Shown in pieces: positions 41,417 through 47,958 of a stretch of 49,348 bases of DNA. Each line of letters begins with the position of its first letter. Positions within the stretch are counted from its first letter, which is position 1. This DNA is from Thermomicrobiales bacterium. Lineage in GTDB: Bacteria > Chloroflexota > Chloroflexia > Thermomicrobiales > UBA6265. The notes beneath the pieces are model-generated. The model ran no database searches. It was not told where the DNA came from and was given only the letters and a program-made list of their open reading frames with translations. Location: NCBI GenBank assembly GCA_041390825.1, contig JAWKPF010000031.1, positions 1 through 49,348 on the forward strand, in the 5' to 3' direction. Made by a program: the position numbers and the translations under genes.

Positions 41417-43452
41417 GCCTCGTCTCCAATCGTCAGGATGATGTTTCCGATCGAGTCGACCGTGCCACGCACTCCAGGAGGGACCACGGTCGAAGCCGCT
41501 GGCTCCTCGATGATCGCGGGTCCATGGAAGTGGCAACCGTGAAAAAGATCCGCGCGCTCGAAGACCGCGGCGTCCAACGTGCCCCAACTATCGAAATCGA
41601 CAGGGCGCGTCGACTTCAGCCAGGGTGTGCCCGATCCCGGCTCCAATGGAGCCAACGCCGGCTTGGCGGTTGGCACGACCGCGGCAACATGGTAGTTGAC
41701 GATCTCCACTCCTGATGGCAGGCGGAAGGTGTACGCCTTCTCATGCGCAGCATGGAAACGATCGTTGAGCGTCGCGAAATCGATCTCACTATCGGTGACG
41801 CGCACGCGCACGGTGTGTTCCTGGCCGTTGTAGCGCATGTCGAGCGAGCGCACGAGTTCGATCTGATCCAGATCGAACCCGGCAGCGACGAAATAGTCGG
41901 TCGCCTGGGTTTCGAGTTCGAGGAAGGTCGATTCGACCCGTTCTCGCGATGCTTCGGTCGACGCGGTCAACGTCGTCCGCAGGTAGTCCTGCATGGCGTT
42001 GGACATCAACATGCCAAACGCAGAGAAATGCCCGGGAGCGACCGGGATGATGACGCGGGAGATCCGCAAGTCGCTCGCCAACGCGACAGCGTGCATCGAT
42101 CCGCCGCCCCCAAACGCGATCAGCGCGAACTCGCGCGGGTCATACCCGCGCCGCACCGAGACGAGCTTGAGCGCGTTGTTCATGTTGGCGTTCGCCAGTC
42201 GGATCACGCCGATGGCGGCTTCCTCGATCGACACACCGAGCGCCTTGGCGATCGGTTGATAGGCGGCTCTCGCCTTCAGCAGATCGAGTTTCAGTTCGCC
42301 CCCGAGGAAATAGTCGGCGTTGATGCGGCCAGCGATGAGGTTGGCATCGGTGACGGTTGGCTCCGTGCCACCCAGGCCATAGCTCGCAGGACCGGGCGAT
42401 GCGCCCGCGCTGCGCGGACCGATCTTCAGGGCGCCCCCGGCGTCGATCCAGGCGATCGAGCCACCACCCGCGCCAATCTCGACGATGTCCACCACCGGCG
42501 CCTTGATCGGGTAGCCCGCAGCGCGGTCGTCCCGCTCGATACGGTACTCGGTCGTGATCTTGTAGTCTCCGTTTTCGATCAACGAACACTTGGCAGTGGT
42601 GCCGCCGATGTCCATGGTGATCAGGTTCGGTTCACCGATAAGCTTGCCAAGCGCGGCCGCGCCTATGACGCCGCCCACCGGCCCCGATTCGACCAAATGA
42701 ATCGGTTGTTCGGCCACAAAGTCGAGATTGGACGTGCCACCATTCGACTTCATGATGTCAAGCGGAGCACCGATCCCCTCGTCCCGCAAGCTCGTATCAA
42801 GTTGTCGAAGATACGACGCCGCAACCGGCTGGACATACGCATTGAGGACTGCCGTGCTGGTGCGTTCGTATTCACGCCATTCACGCGTGATCTCCGCCGA
42901 GGCGGTCACCAGCACGTCTGGCAGGAGCTCGCGCAAGCGCGCTGCAACTCGCAGCTCATGCTCGGGGTTGGCATAGGAGTGCAGCAGACAGATCGCTACG
43001 GCCTCGCACCCTTCAGCCTCGATCTGCTTCGCAACTGCATCGACCGAGCGCGGATCGAGATCAGTCACGATCTCACCCTTGTAGTTCATGCGCTCGGTTA
43101 CTTCGAATCGCAGCTCGCGCGGCACAAAGGGCGGCTGCTTGCGAAATCGCATGTTGTAGATGTCGGGGCGGTTGGCGCGACCGATCTCCAGGACGTCGCG
43201 GCAACCCTCCGTCGTCACAAGCGCGGTCCGTGCGCCGGTGCGTTCGGTCAGCGCGTTGATGACCACCGTCGCACCGTGCACGAATCCGGTCACGGTGGCG
43301 GGATCGAGCCCCGACTTGTGAATGGCATCCATGATGCCCTGCGAGAACCGAGGCGGAGTGGAAAGCGCTTTGGCCAGAATGTAGTCGCCGGTGGTTTCGT
43401 CGAGCGAAACGAGGTCGGTAAAGGTGCCTCCGATATCGGTCGCGAGCTTCAT
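41413..43452 (-). CDS. hyuA: Hydantoinase/oxoprolinase subunit A (ATPase-fold)
   Basis: 679 aa, ATG 43452. The acetate/sugar-kinase/Hsc70 fold is shown by LATDIGGTFTDLVSLDE at the N-terminus, VHGATVVINALTERTGA, TMDIGGTTAKCSLIENG and ALIAFGGGGSMHAVALA. These bind and hydrolyse ATP to activate the lactam substrate for opening by HyuB. Length is usual for the family (about 680). It lies 146 bp after dapB on the same strand and starts the hyuA-hyuB-PRODH run. It may be read from its own promoter or continue from the T-box-controlled dap message. Confidence 0.94.
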   Translation of the reverse strand: MKLATDIGGTFTDLVSLDETTGDYILAKALSTPPRFSQGIMDAIHKSGLDPATVTGFVHGATVVINALTERTGARTALVTTEGCRDVLEIGRANRPDIYNMRFRKQPPFVPRELRFEVTERMNYKGEIVTDLDPRSVDAVAKQIEAEGCEAVAICLLHSYANPEHELRVAARLRELLPDVLVTASAEITREWREYERTSTAVLNAYVQPVAASYLRQLDTSLRDEGIGAPLDIMKSNGGTSNLDFVAEQPIHLVESGPVGGVIGAAALGKLIGEPNLITMDIGGTTAKCSLIENGDYKITTEYRIERDDRAAGYPIKAPVVDIVEIGAGGGSIAWIDAGGALKIGPRSAGASPGPASYGLGGTEPTVTDANLIAGRINADYFLGGELKLDLLKARAAYQPIAKALGVSIEEAAIGVIRLANANMNNALKLVSVRRGYDPREFALIAFGGGGSMHAVALASDLRISRVIIPVAPGHFSAFGMLMSNAMQDYLRTTLTASTEASRERVESTFLELETQATDYFVAAGFDLDQIELVRSLDMRYNGQEHTVRVRVTDSEIDFATLNDRFHAAHEKAYTFRLPSGVEIVNYHVAAVVPTAKPALAPLEPGSGTPWLKSTRPVDFDSWGTLDAAVFERADLFHGCHFHGPAIIEEPAASTVVPPGVRGTVDSIGNIILTIGDEA

Positions 43453-43598
43453 CTTTGCGGAGATCCCCTCGGTCGACGAATTGGCAAGGCAGCGCGTCGT
43501 TGCGCTCGAATTCTAGTCGACCGAGAGGAGCCTGAGCCCGGAAACGACAGGCGAATCGATCGTCTCAGGACCCAGGCCCGAGGTCACGGAGCTCGTAT

Positions 43599-44366
43599 TC
43601 AGCCCGCCAGCACGTCCGCCATCGAGTACAACCCCGCCGGCTGCTGGATGAGCCATTCGGCGGCACGAATCGCTCCATCGGCAAAGGTGCGGCGGCTGAG
43701 CGCGCGATGGCTGATGCGAATTTCCTCACCATCAGTTGCCAGCAGGACCGTGTGCTCGCCGCTGTTCGCCCCACCGCGCAGCGAGTGGATGCCAATCTCG
43801 CCCGGCTGGCGTGGCGCCATCCCCTCGCGGCCATGCACGATGCGCTGTTCCGCCAGCTCGCCTCGACTCCGCACGATAACTTCGCTCAAAGCTTCCGCGG
43901 TGCCCGAGGGCGCATCCTTCTTCCCGCGATGGTGCGTTTCCACGATCTCGACGTCGGCTTCTGGCAACGCGGCGATCAGCCGCGGCAGAAGGTCGAGCAA
44001 CGCGGCAATACCGGGACTGAGGTTTCTGGCATAGAGCACGGGAACCTGCCGCGCAGCCGATGCGAGCGCCGCCTGGCCCACTTCGCCCAAACCGGTCACC
44101 CCGCAAACAAGCGGCGTGCCAGCCTGACGAGCCGCTCCAGCGATCCAGGGTGTCGCTGTAGGCGCGGAGACGTCGATGATCACATCGACCGTTTCGGCGA
44201 GCGCTGCGGCCTCGGTGAAGAGCGGCACCGCGGATTCGCGCTCCAACGCGCACGAATCGGGCCGCACCAGACCGCCCCGGATCTCGACTCCGCTCCAATC
44301 CTCTGCAGCCGATACGATCTCGCGTCCCATGCGGCCACTTGCTCCCGCGATGCCGATGCGCACCAC
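43599..44366 (-). CDS. dapB: 4-hydroxy-tetrahydrodipicolinate reductase
   Basis: 255 aa. The reductase step of lysine/diaminopimelate synthesis, using NAD(P)H. I place the start at GTG 44366, seven bases after GGAG, which gives MVRIGIAGASGRMGREIV with the Rossmann loop at the very N-terminus as in known DapB. Longer frames add about 40 residues that do not fit. VDVIIDVSAPTATP, GVTGLGEVGQ and HHRGKKDAPSGTA with the catalytic His and Lys, plus the C-terminal SRRTFADGAIRAAEW, are all present. It follows dapA by 61 bp. Confidence 0.94.
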   Translation of the reverse strand: MVRIGIAGASGRMGREIVSAAEDWSGVEIRGGLVRPDSCALERESAVPLFTEAAALAETVDVIIDVSAPTATPWIAGAARQAGTPLVCGVTGLGEVGQAALASAARQVPVLYARNLSPGIAALLDLLPRLIAALPEADVEIVETHHRGKKDAPSGTAEALSEVIVRSRGELAEQRIVHGREGMAPRQPGEIGIHSLRGGANSGEHTVLLATDGEEIRISHRALSRRTFADGAIRAAEWLIQQPAGLYSMADVLAG

Positions 44367-44427
44367 ATCGATCTCCACCGGCCGGGAAACAGAGCTCAGA
44401 TAGACCATACGACCCTGCTCCATCTTG

Positions 44428-45360
44428 CTAGTCGGCCGCCATTGCCTGGACGGTTGGCAGCCACGGTGCAACCGCCTGGGCAATCTCGCTGACCTGTCGA
44501 TCGTTCAGCCCGGTGAGCGGCAGGCGCACCTCGCTCGAACAGAGCCCGAGCATTTCCGCGGCGGTCTTCACGGCGGTCGGGTTGTTGCCCGTGAACATCG
44601 CGCGCATCACATCGAACAGGCGCAGATGCGCGCGGCGCGCTTCGGCGAACCGCCCTGCATTGGCGAGACGCGTCAACTCGGTCACTTCGGCCGGAAGAAT
44701 GTTGGAGAGCACCGAGATGACTCCCCGTGCCCCAACGCTGATCATCGGCAGCGTCAGCGAATCGTCGCCGGAAAGCACGACGAAATCGTCGTCGGTCTCG
44801 TGCACGATCTCGGAAACGAGATCGAGATTGCCGGCTGCCTCTTTGATAGCAGCGATGGTTGGAATCCGGGAGAGCGCGATCGTGGTCTGACCGCTCATGG
44901 TGATTCCAGTTCGCCCAGGAACGTTGTACAGCACCAATGGGAGGTCGACCGCCTCGGCAATTGCGGTGTAGTGCGCGATGAGACCGTCCTGCGTTGGCTT
45001 GTTGTAGTAGGGCACGACCACCAACGCGGCCGTCGCTCCAGCGTGCAGTGCATGACGGGTACGCTCGATGGTAATGCGGGTATCGTTGGTCCCCGTTCCA
45101 GCGATCACAGGCACCCGGCCGGCGGTCTGATCGATCACCGTCTCGATCACGAAGGCGTGTTCGCGCTCGGTCATGGTGGCCGATTCGCCGGTGGTGCCGC
45201 AGGGCACGAGACCGTCGATGCCTGATCCGATCTGGAACTCGACCAGCTCGCGCAGGACCCGCTCGTCGATCTCACCGTTTCGGAACGGGGTAATGAGCGC
45301 GGTAAACGCGCCGGTCAAGTGGTCGCTAATCGTCGACGCTGGAATTGTAGTGGCGGTCAT
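44428..45360 (-). CDS. dapA: 4-hydroxy-tetrahydrodipicolinate synthase
   Basis: 310 aa. Condenses aspartate semialdehyde and pyruvate, the committed step to lysine and peptidoglycan diaminopimelate. The (beta/alpha)8 lyase has GTTGESATMTE (Thr pair), VVPYYNKPTQ with the catalytic Tyr, YNVPGRTG and AAIKEAAGN with the Schiff-base Lys. Ribosome site AGGAG lies nine bases before the ATG. Upstream are a lysine-type T-box and a small overlapping ORF. It is followed by dapB, so the pair is a dedicated lysine operon. Confidence 0.96.
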   Translation of the reverse strand: MTATTIPASTISDHLTGAFTALITPFRNGEIDERVLRELVEFQIGSGIDGLVPCGTTGESATMTEREHAFVIETVIDQTAGRVPVIAGTGTNDTRITIERTRHALHAGATAALVVVPYYNKPTQDGLIAHYTAIAEAVDLPLVLYNVPGRTGITMSGQTTIALSRIPTIAAIKEAAGNLDLVSEIVHETDDDFVVLSGDDSLTLPMISVGARGVISVLSNILPAEVTELTRLANAGRFAEARRAHLRLFDVMRAMFTGNNPTAVKTAAEMLGLCSSEVRLPLTGLNDRQVSEIAQAVAPWLPTVQAMAAD

Positions 45361-45514
45361 CGAAAAACACTCCTGGCGCTTGGCGCCTCATTCGTTGTCG
45401 TCCAAAGGTGCGGCGAAAAACGATGGCGGTTTCGGCGCGACTGGCAACCTGCCAGCGCGCCTTGCGCTTGGAGCGAGCGATCTTCGAGAGCAACGGTCCG
45501 GGTCTTCGGTACAT
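45326..45514 (-). CDS. 62-aa basic ORF between T-box and dapA
   Basis: ATG 45514 follows a very strong ribosome site (GGAGGTGG, six bases away), better than that of dapA. The product starts MYRRPGPLLSKIARSKRKAR and is rich in Arg and Lys; the last part runs through the dapA start in another frame and stops at 45326. It overlaps dapA by 35 bases. The strong site argues that it is translated. It may couple ribosomes to dapA or act as a small basic protein. I know no family for it, so it may also be a chance frame. Confidence 0.4.
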   Translation of the reverse strand: MYRRPGPLLSKIARSKRKARWQVASRAETAIVFRRTFGRQRMRRQAPGVFFDDRHYNSSVDD

Positions 45515-45577
45515 AGGCCACCTCCGCGCGTTTCTATGGAACGCCGAACGTGACACCGTCTTCCGGTTCAGGAGAAA

Positions 45578-45890
45578 TGAAAAAACCGCCATCCCCGGCT
45601 GGGGACGAGCGGTGTCTGAGCCCGTGGTACCACCCCACTTCCTCACCTGGAGGACAGGTGAGGCGCTTTTCCACACGGCGCATGATGCGCGATGCGGCGA
45701 CTCTATAACGGGAGTCTCTTGGCCTGACGGCCCCCGTCGCCGCCTACTGAGCCAACTGGCCGTTCGGAGCGAGGCTCAGAGGTCTTTTTCCCCGGATCGC
45801 TCGACGCCGCTTCACACCAACCGCGGCTCTCTGCTTCCCCACGTCCGGGTACTCGTCCTCCTCGACGCCTTGGCGTTACTGGATTGGCAT
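45578..45890 (-). ncRNA. T-box riboswitch, probably lysine-specific
   Basis: On the minus strand the leader has Stem I landmarks (GAGGACGAGTA, then AGAGAG and GGTGTGAA in the distal loops). Next comes a specifier region GGGGAAAAAGACCTC and the T-box sequence GGGGTGGTACCACG at 45636-45623. The specifier is best read as AAG at 45786-45784, followed by A and CC. The alternative AAA is also a lysine codon. The conserved UGGU of the T-box pairs with ...ACCA of uncharged tRNA. A terminator with a U-run follows. When tRNA-Lys is uncharged the antiterminator forms and dapA is read. T-boxes are established regulators of this kind. Confidence 0.9.
45580..45612 (-). terminator. Terminator arm of the dapA T-box
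   Basis: Minus strand stem CCGCTCGTCCCC / GGGGATGGCGG with a short loop, then TTTTTT. It is the classic intrinsic terminator of a transcriptional T-box and excludes the antiterminator formed with the T-box sequence just upstream. Confidence 0.85.
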
Positions 45891-45891
45891 A

Positions 45892-45921
45892 ACGCTATCA
45901 GGCGATGTGAGAAATTGTCAA
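45892..45921 (-). promoter_or_regulatory. Promoter of the T-box-dapA operon
   Basis: Minus strand -35 TTGACA (45921-45916), a perfect match. The -10 is weaker: TAGCGT at 45897-45892 (18-bp spacer) or GATAGC two bases earlier. RNA would start near 45885, just before the first T-box stem. Confidence 0.6.
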
Positions 45922-45945
45922 CCGCCGGGGCGGCCCCGGCGTCCG

Positions 45946-46032
45946 GAGCCCTGAGCCCTGAGCCACTCACCAACAACTCACGACCGGCAACTGGCGACTA
46001 GCGACTGACGACTGGCAACTGGCAACCGACAA
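45946..46032. repeat. Low-complexity short direct repeats
   Basis: GAGCCCT is repeated at 45946-45964. Then variants of GGCAACTGGCGACTAGCGACTG run from 45981 to 46032, all built from ACTGGC/GCGACT units. No frame is supported. It lies between the dapA promoter and the PRC-barrel gene stop, and looks like replication slippage or a decayed tandem repeat. Confidence 0.65.
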
Positions 46033-46052
46033 TTGGTGCCTCTCCTCCCGTT

Positions 46053-46493
46053 TCAGATCGTTCCGGTGCTTGTTCCAGACTCTGTTCTTGACACATCGAT
46101 CTCGACCGGCATGCACCACCAGGCGCGAACCCCCGCGCAATAGTCAGGGTCGTTGATACGTTCGTAGTCGTATTCGGGCGCGCCAGCAACGACGTGCAGC
46201 GGACGATCGATATAGACGTTCTTTTCGTCGACCCGCACGATGGCCGTGACCGGCACCAGAAACCGCTCGGCGCCAAAGCCGAGAAACCCGCCTCGCCCAA
46301 CCTGCAAGAACTCGACGATGTCTGTGTCCTCATCGCGTTCCAGGCTCTCGATCGTGCCAATGCGTTCGCCGTCTGTCCCGATCATCACCTTCCAGCGCAG
46401 CGCTTCGACAGCGGAATAAACTGGCAAGTTCTCGAGCTGATACAGATGGGGCGCATTTGCCGGGATCTTACCCTTCGCAATCTCGTCTCCCAT
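46053..46493 (-). CDS. PRC-barrel domain protein
   Basis: 146 aa, ATG 46493 with GAAAGGAAAG upstream. The beta-barrel motif WKVMIGTDGERIGTIESLERDEDTDIVEFLQV and LVPVTAIVRVDEKNVYIDR is the PRC-barrel fold, found in photosynthetic reaction-centre subunit H and in the ribosome-maturation factor RimM. Stand-alone PRC-barrel proteins are common in stress-related contexts but without a known activity. The C-terminal tail has two Cys (DYCAGVRAWWCMP). A second, smaller PRC-barrel gene lies 966 bp away on the same strand, beyond the cupredoxin. Confidence 0.88.
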   Translation of the reverse strand: MGDEIAKGKIPANAPHLYQLENLPVYSAVEALRWKVMIGTDGERIGTIESLERDEDTDIVEFLQVGRGGFLGFGAERFLVPVTAIVRVDEKNVYIDRPLHVVAGAPEYDYERINDPDYCAGVRAWWCMPVEIDVSRTESGTSTGTI

Positions 46494-46700
46494 ACATCTT
46501 TCCTTTCGGGCAGCCTCTTAATGGTCACACTACTATTGGGACTATGGTAGCGCCCGATCAGCCCGCTCGCCTGGTCTCCAGAGAAACTCGCTGAATCGCC
46601 CCTCCTGCCAGTCATGGACGCACCCTCGCGTCCCTCGAACCTGCGACGGATTCGCGCCCAATCCGTGCCCATCCGCCCACTGCTCGAAAGGAGCAATGCA

Positions 46701-47231
46701 ATGTCCGTTGTTCGTCCGTCCATCCGGCTGCGCGCGTTCGCGGTGATTGTCGGATTCGCTTTGGCGCTTGCCGCATCCTATGCCATCTGGATGTCTGTTT
46801 CCGCCGCCGACGCCACGCCTCCAGCGAGCTCGGGATGCGCCAAGGCATCGGAAACAAAAGGGGCGCCCGCCGGAACTCCGGAAGCCGGCGCGTCGTGCAT
46901 CGAAAACAGCATGCATGACATCTACTTCGGCGCGAACCTGCTCACGATTCCCGCCAATACGGATGTGAAGGTGATCTTCGACAACGCCGGCGCAGCGGAA
47001 CACACCTTCGTGCTCAGCGATCACAACAACAAGGACGTCAAGAACCTCGACATCAAGTTGTCCGTCCAACCGGGAAAGTCCGGCGAGGTCACGATCAATG
47101 CCCCCGCAGGAACCTACTACTTCTGGTGCGATATTCCCGGCCATGAACCAGCCGGAATGTGGGGCATTCTGAAAGTCACAGACAACGGACCGATCACGGC
47201 ACAGAGTGTCGACAATCCGAAGGAAGCGTAA
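46701..47231 (+). CDS. Membrane-anchored or secreted cupredoxin (blue copper protein)
   Basis: 176 aa from ATG 46701, with GAAAGGAG eight bases upstream; earlier starts lack this. An N-terminal hydrophobic segment (FAVIVGFALALAASYAIWM) is a signal peptide or anchor. A Cys-containing linker follows, then the cupredoxin: AAEHTFVL gives the first Cu ligand His. The C-terminal loop YYFWCDIPGHEPAGMWG gives Cys, His and Met, a complete type 1 copper site as in plastocyanin/azurin-like proteins. It should carry electrons outside the cytoplasmic membrane. No oxidase or reductase partner is adjacent. A 32-bp palindrome follows the gene. Confidence 0.93.
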   Translation: MSVVRPSIRLRAFAVIVGFALALAASYAIWMSVSAADATPPASSGCAKASETKGAPAGTPEAGASCIENSMHDIYFGANLLTIPANTDVKVIFDNAGAAEHTFVLSDHNNKDVKNLDIKLSVQPGKSGEVTINAPAGTYYFWCDIPGHEPAGMWGILKVTDNGPITAQSVDNPKEA

Positions 47232-47254
47232 CTGCGTATTTCGGTCGGCGAACG

Positions 47255-47286
47255 CAAGCGAGGGACGGCGCGCCGTCCCTCGCTTG
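47255..47286. terminator. 32-bp perfect palindrome after the cupredoxin gene
   Basis: CAAGCGAGGGACGGCG followed directly by its exact reverse complement, 24 bases after the TAA. In RNA this forms a 14- to 16-bp hairpin, probably a terminator, though no U-run follows. A repeat element of the same shape is a second possibility. Confidence 0.55.
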
Positions 47287-47458
47287 GTCTGTCCGGGCTC
47301 TGACTGCGCACAAGACGCTTTTCGCTTTGATCTGCGTGGTCGCAGCCCTCCGTGGTTGCCGGATCGTGATCGATGGCATCCACTGAGATCTGCAAGTTCA
47401 CGGTCGGGGAAAACGGTGCAACCCGCTTTGGAAGAGCCGGGCTGGACTCATTCGCTGA

Positions 47459-47722
47459 CTACCCGAATTGGCGGCTCTCACGCGTGACGTGGACAGTCAA
47501 ATCGTCGATCCGCACAATCGAGTTGACCGGCAAGCGGAAGTGCCCCGCGCCACTGCCGAAAATACCTCCACCGCTCACCTCGAACCCTATGACATCGCCG
47601 TTGCGCCGCACCAGATCGATGACCGTACCCAGGCGGACGCCATCGCGGGAAATGACGGTGCTCTCGTAGAGCAACTCCAGCTCGTCTTGTCCGATATCGG
47701 TGAAACAGGAAATGGCGCCCAC
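47459..47722 (-). CDS. Small PRC-barrel domain protein
   Basis: 87 aa. I place the start at GTG 47722, six bases after GAGGAG; longer frames add Arg/Gln-rich sequence that does not fit. ELLYESTVISRDGVRLGTVIDLVRRNGDVIGFEVSGG and HFRLPVNSIVRIDDLTVHVT form the PRC barrel, very close in pattern to the larger homologue at 46053-46493. Its role is unknown. The 236 bp upstream to the helicase gene hold a TTGACT-like -35 near 47852 but no -10 I trust. Confidence 0.82.
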   Translation of the reverse strand: MGAISCFTDIGQDELELLYESTVISRDGVRLGTVIDLVRRNGDVIGFEVSGGGIFGSGAGHFRLPVNSIVRIDDLTVHVTRESRQFG

Positions 47723-47958
47723 GCGATGCTCCTCTGCGTCGATGCAGTGCCGGCGACGCTGCCGGCACTGGGACGCGGCAGGCAAGGCCCACCGCGCTGT
47801 CGTCATTCTCGCGCAGATCGATGCATCCGTCTATTCCGTTTGCACAAGTCAACTGGACATATCGCACAGAAGATCAGGACGTCGCCGGACATAGAGGAAG
47901 CGAAGCCCGGCGCCACCGTAACCACCCTCGGCCCAAATGCAGAGCCGCTCACGCGCCA

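Noticed and set aside
41743..44034. 763-codon plus-strand open frame
   Set aside because: It lies antisense to hyuA and dapB, which have full family motifs; long antisense frames are expected from the GC-rich codon bias.
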